Notes: generated by a model from the letters alone, not told the origin. A stretch of 64,000 nucleotides of DNA from Lewinellaceae bacterium (GCA_020636225.1 JACJYI010000008.1:124001-188000); one strand, 5' to 3'. Positions 1-8,072 are shown, counted from the stretch's first letter. Numbers and translations are program-made.

Positions 1-675
1 CTGGGAAATACCTGTACCCGTTCCTGTTCGTTTTGTGCGGTCAAGACAGGCCGTCCCAACGAATACGACGAAGATGAACCAAGGCGAGTAGCGGAAGCCA
101 TCAAACTGATGGGCGTCAAGCATGCCGTGATCACCAGTGTGAATCGGGATGAGCTCAAGGACCGGGGTGCCGAGATCTGGTATCAGACCGTCAGGCAGGT
201 CAAGGAAACATCCCCCTCTACCACCATTGAAACCTTGATCCCGGATGTAAAAGCCAACTGGGAAGCGCTGGATCGCATGATCAGCCCGGGCCAGGAGGTG
301 GTGAGCCATAACATGGAGACGGTGAGCCGATTGTACCGCCTGGTTCGGCCACAAGCCAAGTATGACCGAAGTCTAGAGCAGATCCAACGGACCAAAACGG
401 CTGGTAAGCGCACAAAGTCAGGCATCATGGTCGGCCTTGGCGAAACCAGGGAGGAAGTGTTGGAGATCATGGACCATCTGGTTGATCACGGATGTGATAT
501 CCTGACGATCGGTCAATACCTTCAGCCGACCAAGATGCATCTGGAAGTGGCGGAGTACATCCACCCGGATCAATTCGAGGAATACCGGGAGGTTGGATTG
601 GAAAAGGGCCTCCTGTACGTGGAAAGTGGCCCATTGGTTCGCTCCAGCTACCATGCCGAGCGTCATTTGCTGTAG
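1..675 (+). CDS. lipA: Lipoyl synthase LipA, 5'-truncated by the window edge
   Basis: LipA is a radical-SAM enzyme that inserts two sulfurs into the octanoyl group on the lipoyl domains of 2-oxoacid dehydrogenases and GcvH. The frame is open from base 1 and begins inside the protein with the radical-SAM cysteine motif CTRSCSFC (CxxxCxxC) followed by AVKTGRP. It then runs through SVNRDEL, the IETLIPD segment and the C-terminal VRSSYHAE block typical of LipA, with the conserved RSSYHA arginine-serine end. About 225 residues are present, so roughly the first 70-80 residues, including the N-terminal auxiliary-cluster cysteines, lie outside the window. The internal ATG at 109 is not the real start. 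It is convergent with the alkaline phosphatase gene; the 26-nt gap shows no clear terminator. The gcvT gene at 30.4 kb belongs to a lipoate-dependent system. Identification is secure. Confidence 0.95.
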   Translation: MGNTCTRSCSFCAVKTGRPNEYDEDEPRRVAEAIKLMGVKHAVITSVNRDELKDRGAEIWYQTVRQVKETSPSTTIETLIPDVKANWEALDRMISPGQEVVSHNMETVSRLYRLVRPQAKYDRSLEQIQRTKTAGKRTKSGIMVGLGETREEVLEIMDHLVDHGCDILTIGQYLQPTKMHLEVAEYIHPDQFEEYREVGLEKGLLYVESGPLVRSSYHAERHLL

Positions 676-701
676 GGATTGCTTCCTTAGGCCGGCATGG
701 A

Positions 702-1814
702 TCACCAACCCATCAGAGCCATGATCTTGTCATAAATGGCCGTGTTCTCATAGATGCCCTGAAACTGTTCTGCACCTGGGCCAAAGGCAAATACCGGGAT
801 CAGGGAGGCAGAATGGCCTTTGGTGGTAAAGGCGGTCACCAGCGAATCCATGCGGGACCCCTCGATGATCGAATAACCTCCCGTTTCATGATCAGCGGTC
901 AGGATCACCAGGGTGCCAGGGTTGGCCTGGGCGAAATCCAGTGCGTCCCCGATCACCTTGTCAAAGTCCAGCATCTCCGTGATGATATACTGGCTGTTGT
1001 TGGCGTGGCCACCCCAATCGATCTGTGAGCCTTCGATCATCATGAAGAAACCCTTCGAAGACCGCTGCTTCAAGAATGTCAAGCCGGCTTGTGCAGCCGG
1101 AAGAAGATAGTCCCGGCCATTTTCAGCGGTCAGGGGATCTTCGTTGGCCGTCAGGAATCCAAAAGGTCGTTTGGGATCCGGCTGAATAAGGTTGATGTCA
1201 TTCGTAAAATAATCCTGGATCAGATACCCTTCCTTTCTCAATTCTTCACAGATGTTACGGTCATCCTTTTCCCTGTTCTGGAAGAATTTCAGGCCACCTC
1301 CGACGAAATAGTCAATTCCCGAACCCGGAAAATCCCCGGCAATGGCTTCATAGTTTCTCCGGTAAGGGTTGTGAGCAATGAATGAAGCCGGCGTGGCGTG
1401 CACAATGGTGGAGGTGGCTACAAGACCGGTGGCCAGACCATGGTCCTCCGCCTCCTCCAGCAAGGTCTTGCACGGAATGGTATCCGGGTCCACGCCAATA
1501 GCGCCATTATATGTTTTTTTACCACAGGAGAAGGCGGTGGCCCCGGCCGCAGAATCAGTTACCAGGTCGTCGGAGGAATAGGACTTGTGAAACCCGATCT
1601 GCTTGAATCGTTCGATCTGCAGTCGGTTGTGATTGCTGTACAGCCCTGCGGTGATCTGCGAAAGGCCCATACCGTCGCCGATCAGAAGTATGACATTCCT
1701 TGGCTTGACCTGCTGGATAGGTGGGGTCGTAGTATGCTGTTCCTTGAGCGGATGGCATTGGGTCAACAGCAGCAGAGAGCAGGCGACCAGGAGGGGGGAT
1801 AGGATAGCTTTCAT
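702..1814 (-). CDS. Alkaline phosphatase (PhoA family), predicted lipoprotein
   Basis: Predicted periplasmic or surface phosphomonoesterase releasing phosphate from organic esters. The 370-residue product starts with a short signal peptide ending in LLLTQC (Cys20), an atypical lipobox with Gln at -1, so lipidation is likely but not certain. Catalytic features are in family order: NVILLIGDGMG (metal ligand Asp), VTDSAAGATAF containing the nucleophile serine in DSAAGA, a HATPA block, MIEGSQIDWGGHAN and TADHETGG (zinc/magnesium ligands). Length is near the short end of the family, consistent with the compact bacterial PhoA-like group. A near-consensus promoter box TAATTTTC lies 4 nt before the ATG. 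The gene is monocistronic and convergent with lipA. No pho-box was looked for computationally, so phosphate regulation is only a possibility. Confidence 0.9.
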   Translation of the reverse strand: MKAILSPLLVACSLLLLTQCHPLKEQHTTTPPIQQVKPRNVILLIGDGMGLSQITAGLYSNHNRLQIERFKQIGFHKSYSSDDLVTDSAAGATAFSCGKKTYNGAIGVDPDTIPCKTLLEEAEDHGLATGLVATSTIVHATPASFIAHNPYRRNYEAIAGDFPGSGIDYFVGGGLKFFQNREKDDRNICEELRKEGYLIQDYFTNDINLIQPDPKRPFGFLTANEDPLTAENGRDYLLPAAQAGLTFLKQRSSKGFFMMIEGSQIDWGGHANNSQYIITEMLDFDKVIGDALDFAQANPGTLVILTADHETGGYSIIEGSRMDSLVTAFTTKGHSASLIPVFAFGPGAEQFQGIYENTAIYDKIMALMGW

Positions 1815-1818
1815 GGCC

Positions 1819-1826
1819 GAAAATTA
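1819..1826 (-). promoter_or_regulatory. -7 promoter box (TAATTTTC) of the alkaline phosphatase gene
   Basis: On the reverse strand TAATTTTC matches the Bacteroidota -7 consensus TAnnTTTG at all but the last base and stands 4 nt (GGCC) before the ATG at 1814. This predicts a transcript beginning at or next to the start codon. No TTG/TTTG -33 element is visible. Confidence 0.4.
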
Positions 1827-1921
1827 AATCAGAATCTCTTGTGGCCGTTGGTTTCTCTGAAAAGGAAACAGATTGTTAACACCTCCCATGAGCGACAATG
1901 CCCTTGTTGCCCGGGAGGAAT

Positions 1922-3028
1922 TCAGTTTCCGGACAGGATATATCGCTTTCCGGGCAGGGTTCGCACCAGGCCACGAAATTCGAGATTGAGCAGGCTGGAA
2001 GAGATCTTGCTCGGCGGCATTTGCAGCCTGAAACCCAGGTCGTCGATCAGCAGTTCCGGCTGACGAGCAATCTCGTCGATGATCGCCTGTTCATCCGGAT
2101 CAAGATCATGGAACAATGCTGCCTGAGGTGGTGCGTTCTTCTGGTCATCGATATCCCAACCCATGAATTCAGCAAGATCTTCGGCATGTTCCAGAAGATG
2201 GGCCTTGTGCCGTTTGATCAGCAGGTGGCAACCTTTGGACAGGGGGTCGGTCACCCTGCCAGGTACGGCAAATACATCTTTATGGTAGCGATTGGCAAAT
2301 TCAGCCGTGATCATGGACCCACCACGCTCCTTGCTTTCGATCACGACAAGAGCATCCGACAATGCGGCGATGACGCGATTGCGCATGGGAAAGTTGTCCT
2401 TGTCGGGTAATGTGGCAAACGGGTATTCGGTCATCAGGCCACTGTTTCCCTCCATTTTTTTCGCCAAGCTTCGGTTGGCCGCAGGATAGATGGTCTGAAA
2501 TCCGTGGCCAAGGATACCGATCGTCGGTAACCCGGCCGACAGGGCAGCATGATGTGCGGTGCTGTCAATGCCATGGGCCAGGCCACTGATCACCATCACC
2601 TGATGTGCGGCCAGTCCATTGATCAATTCTTCCGCCACGATGCGTCCGGCCGGAGTGGGTGTTCTGGTGCCGATCACCCCGATGGTCCGACCATGTTGCA
2701 AGGGTGGTTGCCCTTTCAGGTAGATCACCAGCGGGGATTCCTCGAAATGAGCGAGTCTGGATGGATAGCGCTCATCCAGATAATGGATCCCGGTGATGCC
2801 TTCCCGCTCCAGGATCCTCAGTTCTTGTTCAGCAGCATGTAACAGTGATGTATCCTGGATGGATCGGGCGATCACCAGGCCGATTTGCGGGATCCGGGCC
2901 AGTTCACGCACACTGGACCGGAATACCGCTTCCGGGCTACCACAATAGGCTACCAGCGTTCGACCGAGAATGGGCCCGACCTTGGGGACCTGGCTGAGGG
3001 CGATCATGTAGAGTAGGGAGCTCTCCAT
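1922..3028 (-). CDS. dprA: DNA-processing protein DprA (Smf)
   Basis: DprA binds incoming single-stranded DNA during natural transformation and loads RecA. The product has about 368 residues: an N-terminal HhH/SAM-like region (IALSQVPKVGPI), then the Rossmann-like core with VISGLAHGIDSTAHHAAL, GHGFQTIYPAANR and the RNRVIAALSDALVVIES segment, and finally a winged-helix domain (about residues 305-368). The best start is the ATG at 3028 (MESSLLYMIAL); the upstream TTG at 3034 lies inside a perfect promoter box, TATTTTTG, which ends 3 nt before this ATG. The stop at 1922 is followed by about 107 nt before the alkaline phosphatase start. RecG lies 66 nt upstream on the same strand, giving a recombination-related pair. 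DprA suggests at least some competence capacity, but no other com genes are here. Confidence 0.95.
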   Translation of the reverse strand: MESSLLYMIALSQVPKVGPILGRTLVAYCGSPEAVFRSSVRELARIPQIGLVIARSIQDTSLLHAAEQELRILEREGITGIHYLDERYPSRLAHFEESPLVIYLKGQPPLQHGRTIGVIGTRTPTPAGRIVAEELINGLAAHQVMVISGLAHGIDSTAHHAALSAGLPTIGILGHGFQTIYPAANRSLAKKMEGNSGLMTEYPFATLPDKDNFPMRNRVIAALSDALVVIESKERGGSMITAEFANRYHKDVFAVPGRVTDPLSKGCHLLIKRHKAHLLEHAEDLAEFMGWDIDDQKNAPPQAALFHDLDPDEQAIIDEIARQPELLIDDLGFRLQMPPSKISSSLLNLEFRGLVRTLPGKRYILSGN

Positions 3029-3031
3029 TCC

Positions 3032-3039
3032 CAAAAATA
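3032..3039 (-). promoter_or_regulatory. -7 promoter box (TATTTTTG) of dprA
   Basis: TATTTTTG on the reverse strand is a full match to TAnnTTTG. It ends 3 nt before the dprA ATG at 3028, so the mRNA is predicted to be leaderless. It also shows that the in-frame TTG at 3034, which overlaps the box, is not the start. No -33 TTG at the usual spacing is seen. Confidence 0.55.
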
Positions 3040-3094
3040 AAACAATTTGTGTCTTATGTGGTATGGTTGGATCAAAAAAAATGAATGGACGGGA

Positions 3095-5200
3095 TCAGGA
3101 GATCCGGCTCCAGGATCCTTGCTGGCGATTGGTTGCCTGCAGGTGTCGTCTGACTCGCTGATGGGCAGGATCATTCAATTGGGGGTCCTTGTCCAGGAGC
3201 ACGGCGGCCATGGTCCGCGCGGTGGTCAGGATGCGGCCATCCTCGCGAAGATCGGCGATCTTCAATCCCTGGACGCCACTTTGGCGTGTACCTTCCATAT
3301 CCCCGGGCCCTCTGAGCTTCAGGTCGACATCGGCGATCTCAAAGCCGTTATTGGTCCGACACATCGTGGTGAGTCGTACCCTTGCTTCGTTCGACATCTT
3401 GCCATTGGTCATCAGAATGCAATAGGACTGGTCTGCTCCTCGTCCGACCCGTCCCCGCAACTGATGCAACTGGGAGAGTCCGAAACGTTCGGCATTCTCG
3501 ATCACCATCACGCTGGCATTCGGGACATTGACACCGACCTCAATGACGGTAGTGGCGACCATGATCTGGGTTTCCTTCCTGAGAAACCGCTGCATTTCCA
3601 TTTCCTTGTCGGCGCTGGGCATTCGTCCATGCACGACGCTGATCTGATAGTCAGGCCTGGGGAATTCTCGCTGCAGGGCAGCCAGGCCCTCCTCCAGGTT
3701 GAGCAGGTCCAGGGTAGCGGACTCCTCGATCAGCGGATAGACGACATAGACCTGCCGCCCCAGGGCGATCTGCTCCTTCATGAAGCCGATCAACCGCAGG
3801 CGTTTGTTCTCATACCACAATTCCGTGGTGATGGGTTTGCGGCCAGGAGGCAGCTCATCGATGATGGATACGTCGAGATCTCCGTAAATGGTCAGTGCCA
3901 GGGTTCTCGGGATGGGGGTGGCCGTCATGACCAGGACATGGGGAGGGTGGGGGTGGCTTTTCTTCCAGAGGGCTGCCCGTTGGGCAACGCCGAACCGATG
4001 CTGTTCATCTGTGATGGCCAGCCCCAGCCGTTGGAATTGGACCGGTTCCTCCAGGACGGCGTGGGTGCCGATCAGGAAATGAAGCGTCCCATCCGCCAGA
4101 TACTGCAGGGTCAGTTTCCTGGTTTGGCCGGTCACACTGCCGGTGAGCAGGCCAATCCGAATCCCCATGCCCCTGATCAGGTCCTTCAGGGATTGGAAGT
4201 GCTGCTGAGCCAGGATCTCCGTCGGTGCCACCAGGCAGGACTGGTATCCATTGTCCAGGGCAATCAGCATGGCCATCAGGGCCACCACGGTTTTTCCCGA
4301 TCCTACATCACCTTGCAGCAAGCGGTTCATCTGCGAACCGGCCCCGAGGTCTCGCCGGATCTCCCTGATGACCCGTTTCTGGGCTTCGGTCAAGGAGAAT
4401 GGCAGAAAATCCGAATAGAAGCGGTTGACCTGCTCGCCCACGGCGTCAAAGACATATCCGACCAGATCGCGCTGCCGGTGCATTTTTGACAGGAGCAAAT
4501 CCAGTTGGATAAAGAACAGCTCTTCGAACTTCAGGCGGTTTCTCGCTGCTTCGAGGGCGGGTTGGGAAACGGGAAAGTGGATCTGCTTCAAGGCTTCCAG
4601 GCGACCGGGCAGCCGAAGGTTCTGCAGGATATCATCCGGGATATTCTCTGGCACCATCGAAGGGGTAAGGCGCGGGATGATTTGCCGGATGATCTTTCGA
4701 ATCCCTTTGGTATCGAGTCCTTTCTTGCTCAATCCTTCAGTCGTCGAATACACCGGATCGAAGGTCAGGTCCCTGGGGGAATCACCCTGCAGGGATTCCA
4801 TTTCCGGATGAACCATGGTCGCCTTCCCCCTGAATCGCTGGACCTTGCCGTATGCCGTATAGGTCTGGCCCGGCTGGAGGACACTTTCGATGATCTTCCC
4901 ACCCTTGAACCAGACCAGTTCCAGTGTAGCCGTATCGTCACGCAGATAGGCGATCAAGCGTTTTTTGTGACCGGCTCCCTGGTACTGAAAAGGACTGAGC
5001 ACGCCCTGGACCAGAGCGGTGTCAGGATGGGTCAGCACCTCACGGATCGACCGGATCAATGTTTTGTCGATATACCGATAGGGGTAATGCTCGAGGAGGT
5101 CGCGAACGCGCCCGATGCCCAGCTCTGACCGCAACAAGGCAGCTTTGACTCCTCCGAGACCGGGGAGTTGGCTGATGGGTTCGTCCAGGAAAGGGCTCAA
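3095..5200 (-). CDS. recG: ATP-dependent DNA helicase RecG
   Basis: RecG remodels stalled replication forks and branch-migrates Holliday junctions. Visible domains are an N-terminal wedge/OB-fold part (LPGLGGVKAALL, then an OB segment around LVQGVLSPFQYQG), and an SF2 helicase core with motif I LLQGDVGSGKT, DEQHRFG (Walker B/DExH box), MTATPIPRTLAL (motif III) and QLRGRVGRG (motif VI). The open frame continues upstream to an ATG at 5284. However, a perfect TAnnTTTG box (5224-5217) lies inside that extension, so the likely start is the TTG at 5200, giving 701 residues beginning LSPFLDEPI, the usual RecG N-terminus. It is divergent from rbfA. Codon use matches neighbours. Function is certain; the TTG start is inferred from the promoter position and family length. 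Confidence 0.95.
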   Translation of the reverse strand: MSPFLDEPISQLPGLGGVKAALLRSELGIGRVRDLLEHYPYRYIDKTLIRSIREVLTHPDTALVQGVLSPFQYQGAGHKKRLIAYLRDDTATLELVWFKGGKIIESVLQPGQTYTAYGKVQRFRGKATMVHPEMESLQGDSPRDLTFDPVYSTTEGLSKKGLDTKGIRKIIRQIIPRLTPSMVPENIPDDILQNLRLPGRLEALKQIHFPVSQPALEAARNRLKFEELFFIQLDLLLSKMHRQRDLVGYVFDAVGEQVNRFYSDFLPFSLTEAQKRVIREIRRDLGAGSQMNRLLQGDVGSGKTVVALMAMLIALDNGYQSCLVAPTEILAQQHFQSLKDLIRGMGIRIGLLTGSVTGQTRKLTLQYLADGTLHFLIGTHAVLEEPVQFQRLGLAITDEQHRFGVAQRAALWKKSHPHPPHVLVMTATPIPRTLALTIYGDLDVSIIDELPPGRKPITTELWYENKRLRLIGFMKEQIALGRQVYVVYPLIEESATLDLLNLEEGLAALQREFPRPDYQISVVHGRMPSADKEMEMQRFLRKETQIMVATTVIEVGVNVPNASVMVIENAERFGLSQLHQLRGRVGRGADQSYCILMTNGKMSNEARVRLTTMCRTNNGFEIADVDLKLRGPGDMEGTRQSGVQGLKIADLREDGRILTTARTMAAVLLDKDPQLNDPAHQRVRRHLQATNRQQGSWSRIS

Positions 5201-5216
5201 TGGTCCGGGTTTTGGA

Positions 5217-5224
5217 CAAAAGTA
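5217..5224 (-). promoter_or_regulatory. -7 promoter box (TACTTTTG) of recG
   Basis: TACTTTTG on the reverse strand matches TAnnTTTG fully and lies 16 nt before the TTG proposed as the recG start, similar to the box-to-start distance at rbfA, rimK and the GT-C-like gene. It sits inside the longest open frame and so argues against the upstream ATGs. Confidence 0.5.
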
Positions 5225-5284
5225 AGGCTCACCGCAGGAAGAAGGCCGTAATCGGTGAATTTCAACCATACCGTCATTTCCCAT

Positions 5285-5292
5285 TACCTTTG
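5285..5292 (+). promoter_or_regulatory. -7 promoter box (TACCTTTG) of rbfA
   Basis: TACCTTTG matches TAnnTTTG fully and is followed after 15 nt by the GTG at 5308. Together with the recG box at 5217-5224 it forms a divergent promoter pair about 60 nt apart. No -33 TTG is visible. Confidence 0.5.
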
Positions 5293-5307
5293 CACAAACA
5301 AGATCCA

Positions 5308-5703
5308 GTGCCTACCATACGACAGCAACAGGTCGCCGAACTCGTCCGGCGCAATTTCAGTCTGGTCCTTCAGGACCAGGGGCGTTATATCTATGGCGAT
5401 GTCATGGTTACGGTTACGGAGGTTCAGATGTCACCCGATCTGCTGCTGGCCAAGATCTATCTCAGCGTGTACAATACGGAGAATAAGCAGGCCGTCCTCC
5501 TGGAAATGGAGGATCAGCACCAGGAATTGCGCCAGAGCCTGGGTCATCGGCTGAGAAAACATATTCGTCGGATTCCGGACATCGCCTTTTATATCGATGA
5601 TACGCTGGACGAAATGGAGCGGGTCGACAAACTGTTCAAACAGTTGGAATCGACGAATCAGATGGGCCGTCCATCAGGCGACAGATCGACGGAAGAGGAG
5701 TGA
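5308..5703 (+). CDS. rbfA: 30S ribosome-binding factor RbfA
   Basis: RbfA is a KH-fold assembly factor that binds the 30S subunit near helix 1 of 16S rRNA during late maturation and cold adaptation. The 131-residue product begins with VPTIRQQQVAELVRRNFSLVL and continues through VTVTEVQMSPDLLLAKIYLSVY and the conserved RLRKHIRRIPDIAFYIDDTLDEMERVD region, split here only for reading; the FYIDDT-x-D-x3-R signature is diagnostic. The frame is open upstream to 5200, but the promoter box at 5285-5292 leaves GTG 5308 as the best start. The 3' end overlaps the convergent ppx/gppA gene by 46 nt, so the last 15 or so codons of both genes are antisense to each other. Function is secure from sequence. 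Confidence 0.9.
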   Translation: MPTIRQQQVAELVRRNFSLVLQDQGRYIYGDVMVTVTEVQMSPDLLLAKIYLSVYNTENKQAVLLEMEDQHQELRQSLGHRLRKHIRRIPDIAFYIDDTLDEMERVDKLFKQLESTNQMGRPSGDRSTEEE

Positions 5704-6608
5704 CCCTTCCCCGCCATCCGTTCCAGGAGCTCACCTTCCTTCATGGCATAGGCTGATGTGTAGATCTCCTCAGGATGGACCTCCTCAATGAGGACATCGA
5801 TGAGGTTCATGGCCGAAACGATCAGGTCGGCACGCTCTTCCGGTAGTCCGGGGAGGCGCTTGCGGGAGGAAAGATCCATCGTGGTCACCTGCCGGGTCAC
5901 ATCCTGGATCCTAGCCTTCGGTATGGGACAAAGGAGCATGTCAGGATGGAGGTCAAGATCGGCCAGCACGTCGAAAATTCCGGAGGCTCCGATCAACGAT
6001 TTGATCGGAGTGTTTTGGAGTTGTGCCAGCCAGGGCCTGACCTTGCCGATGATGTGCTCCCGCATCAGGGTCAGTTCGTCACTGCGGATGGGTTCATGTT
6101 GGTGAAATCGGTGATGCAGGACCGCAATGCCCAAAGGCAGGCTCACGGAGGATATGATCCCGTGCTGATCCAGGAGAATCAACTCGACACTCCCGCCTCC
6201 GATATCCAGCACGAGATGAGTTCCCGGATGTTGGCGGAGGAGAGACCGGACACCTGTGGCGATCAGTCGCGCTTCTTCCTGTCCATCAATGATGCGGATC
6301 GGATGCCCCAGGACAGCTTCCAGTTGATGGGTCAAGGATGCCGCATTGTCAGCAGTGCGAAGGGCCGCCGTCCCCAATATGGAAATATCGGTAACAGAAT
6401 GCCTGTCCAGGGCGGTACGAAAAGCGCGGGCGGCCTGGAGGGCATCCCGGACGGCAGCGTCAGGGATGTGTTCGATGCCTGCCCGGGCCAGCTTGACGAA
6501 GTAGCGATCCCTGTATAGGACATCAAGGGGTGCCCTGCTGCCAGAACGGGCGATCAGCAGATGGAAGGTGTTCGTGCCGAGGTCGGCAACGGCAAATACA
6601 GGATGGAT
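5658..6608 (-). CDS. Ppx/GppA-type exopolyphosphatase/pppGpp phosphatase with no canonical start codon
   Basis: Sugar-kinase/actin-fold phosphatase predicted to act on inorganic polyphosphate or pppGpp. The N-terminal phosphate-binding block FAVADLGTNTFHLL and the second block LVLDIGGGSVELIL are present, as are ILGTAALRTADNA and IGASGIFDVLA, giving a normal one-domain protein of about 315 residues. Oddity: the reading frame is intact through the N-terminal motif, yet no ATG, GTG or TTG precedes it after the stop of the upstream lipoprotein gene. The only start-like codon is ATC at 6608, arranged as TAATC where a coupled gene would have TAATG; GTA at 6599 is the next possibility. The TTG at 6377 would delete about 77 residues including the first motif. 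I place the start at the ATC with caution; mutation, sequence error or a rare start are all possible. Confidence 0.75.
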   Translation of the reverse strand: MHPVFAVADLGTNTFHLLIARSGSRAPLDVLYRDRYFVKLARAGIEHIPDAAVRDALQAARAFRTALDRHSVTDISILGTAALRTADNAASLTHQLEAVLGHPIRIIDGQEEARLIATGVRSLLRQHPGTHLVLDIGGGSVELILLDQHGIISSVSLPLGIAVLHHRFHQHEPIRSDELTLMREHIIGKVRPWLAQLQNTPIKSLIGASGIFDVLADLDLHPDMLLCPIPKARIQDVTRQVTTMDLSSRKRLPGLPEERADLIVSAMNLIDVLIEEVHPEEIYTSAYAMKEGELLERMAGKGHSSSVDLSPDGRPI

Positions 6609-7099
6609 TACTGCGAAGACGAGGTCATTTTTGGCAAGGGCACACCGATATTGCGGAGGAACTGGACGCCCATTTCATTCAATCGGACTGCCGTGGCCAG
6701 GATATCATATTCGTAGAACCTCAGGAATGTGCATCCTTCAGAAAAATACAATTCAGCGATCGCAACGGTTTCACCGTTGGACACATAGAATATCCGTCCG
6801 ATAGCAGGGCAATTCCATTCCAGGGGGACGGGGTTCTGGGTATCCATCTGCTGGAACGCGGAGCGAATGGCAGGCTCGTCGGTCATGGACATGCTGATCT
6901 CCAGATTATAGAACACGTAGTCGATGGTCGTGACCACGTTGGCCAGGCTGTCCAGCCAGTCCTTCCTGGTCTCTACGTAATATCCTCTGGTACCGGATTG
7001 CTCCTCGATTGTTGGTTCGGATTGTTCCGTCGAGGCGGGTTGCTCGGTACAGGACAGGAGCAGGAGGGAAAGAGAGAGGCAAAAGATGATTGGCTTCAT
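6608..7099 (-). CDS. Small predicted lipoprotein of unknown function
   Basis: A 163-residue protein with a short signal peptide ending LLLLSC (Cys17), then a low-complexity Glu/Ser/Thr linker (residues 18-38) typical of surface-bound lipoproteins, and a mature domain of about 125 residues. That domain includes a WLDSL start, an NLEISMSMTDEPAIRSAF segment, CPAIGRIFYVSNG and SEGCTFLRFYEYD; two cysteines in the mature domain could form a disulfide. I do not recognise the family. It sits in the middle of a three-gene reverse operon: its ATG is 2 nt after the stop of the barrel gene, and its stop touches the proposed start of ppx/gppA. The context suggests an envelope role for this gene and the barrel; the link to ppx is only positional. 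Confidence 0.7.
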   Translation of the reverse strand: MKPIIFCLSLSLLLLSCTEQPASTEQSEPTIEEQSGTRGYYVETRKDWLDSLANVVTTIDYVFYNLEISMSMTDEPAIRSAFQQMDTQNPVPLEWNCPAIGRIFYVSNGETVAIAELYFSEGCTFLRFYEYDILATAVRLNEMGVQFLRNIGVPLPKMTSSSQ

Positions 7100-7101
7100 G
7101 G

Positions 7102-7740
7102 CTAAAAGGTGTACAGGTATTGAAGAGTCAGGAAAAATCCTCGAAGAGCCTTGGCATTCAGCGCGTCGAGATCACTGAACAGGAGGTTGATGGAACTGGT
7201 GTACCGGAAATGAAAGCTGTGATGCTCTGTGGAATGGTAACCCGCCCCGACGATCCAGCTGACATCGTTCTCATTGAACAGGTCTTCCTGCCCTTCGAAG
7301 GGGTTAGCAATGGCTCTTGCCCTGAACAGCCGTCCGTAGGCCAGGCCGGCCTGAAAATCCATTCGATAGAACGAGGATTTGTCCACTTCGACTTCCCAGT
7401 CCTTGTAGTGAAAGATCACCGGTACTTCGATATAGTGGAGGTTGTACCTGTTCAGCAACTGGCTGTTATCCAGGGAGAAGGCGGACTGCGCACCGCGCTG
7501 GCTGTAAAGGAGGTCCATGCTGACATCGATCCTCGGCTGGATGACCGTATTGATCCGTATGCCAAGATTCAGGCCTGCTTTATTGTATCCCCAGAGGTCA
7601 TCCCCATTGATCTGACTGGCATTGAACCCTACCAGGACCCCGCCTTTGAACCGGCGCTCCTGAGCCTCAGCATGATACGTGAGTCCGATAAGGAGGAAAA
7701 GCAGGAGAAGTATGCGGATAGTTCCAGAAAAATGCGTCAT
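7102..7740 (-). CDS. Outer-membrane beta-barrel protein, PorT-like family
   Basis: A 212-residue protein with an N-terminal signal peptide (RILLLLFLLIGLTYHAEAQ, cleavage near residue 26), then alternating amphipathic strands: GGVLVGFNASQINGDD, GLNLGIRIN, IDVSMDLLYSQRG, YIEVPVIFHYKDW, DFQAGLAYGRLF, SWIVGAGY, SFHFRYTSSINLL, and a C-terminal strand ending LQYLYTF with a terminal aromatic residue, as expected of an outer-membrane barrel. The size and the GxNxSQ-like first strand resemble the eight-stranded 'PorT family' barrels common in Bacteroidota. It is the first gene of the reverse operon with the lipoprotein and ppx/gppA, divergent from the 93-residue conserved protein. The specific ligand or role is unknown; calling it a T9SS PorT is not justified. 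Confidence 0.75.
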   Translation of the reverse strand: MTHFSGTIRILLLLFLLIGLTYHAEAQERRFKGGVLVGFNASQINGDDLWGYNKAGLNLGIRINTVIQPRIDVSMDLLYSQRGAQSAFSLDNSQLLNRYNLHYIEVPVIFHYKDWEVEVDKSSFYRMDFQAGLAYGRLFRARAIANPFEGQEDLFNENDVSWIVGAGYHSTEHHSFHFRYTSSINLLFSDLDALNAKALRGFFLTLQYLYTF

Positions 7741-7755
7741 GCTGAGAAGCCGTTA

Positions 7756-7763
7756 TATCTTTG
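7756..7763 (+). promoter_or_regulatory. -7 promoter box (TATCTTTG) before the 93-residue gene
   Basis: TATCTTTG is a full TAnnTTTG match in the 50-nt divergent gap between the barrel gene and the forward pair. It lies 27 nt before the ATG at 7791. Confidence 0.5.
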
Positions 7764-7790
7764 CAAAGGTACATGCATTGAGGTCCAGAA

Positions 7791-8072
7791 ATGAAGCCAA
7801 CCGTCACCAATCTGAAAAAGTTGGAGGAGTTATTCCACCAGCTCTCCTATACCGTGCGATATGAAAGAGGTAACTTTCAGTCGGGGTATTGTATTGTCGA
7901 GCATCGCAACATTGTGGTGGTCAACAAGTTCTTCGATACGGAGGGCAGGATCAATACCCTGCTGGACATCCTGTTCAACCTCGATGTCGATCCTTTGTCA
8001 TTAGACGACAAATCCCGCCATTTTTTGCAATCGGTGATCAAGCAGGCCGCAGTGACCGATAGCGACTCATGA
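7791..8072 (+). CDS. Conserved hypothetical protein (93 aa)
   Basis: A small soluble protein with no signal peptide or membrane segment. It begins MKPTVTNLKKLEELFHQLSY and contains YERGNFQSGYCIVEHRNIVVVNKFFD followed by a helical end; segments are quoted in part. The central beta-rich GYCxVExxNIVVVNKF block looks conserved and could form a small alpha-beta fold, but I cannot name the family with confidence. It overlaps the start of the downstream phosphodiesterase gene by 4 nt (ATGA), so the two are translationally coupled and probably functionally linked. The start is supported by the upstream promoter box and by a lysine-rich N-terminus with no upstream in-frame alternative. Confidence 0.65.
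   Translation: MKPTVTNLKKLEELFHQLSYTVRYERGNFQSGYCIVEHRNIVVVNKFFDTEGRINTLLDILFNLDVDPLSLDDKSRHFLQSVIKQAAVTDSDS

Noticed and set aside
3047..4489. 480-codon forward ORF antisense to recG
   Set aside because: It lies entirely opposite a gene with intact helicase motifs and its translation has no recognisable domain; it results from codon bias of the reverse gene.
6332..6526. Apparent frameshift in ppx/gppA suggested by a short ORF in another frame
   Set aside because: Rereading the bases shows the ppx frame is continuous through ARAFRTALDRHSVTDISILG; the second ORF is a shadow.
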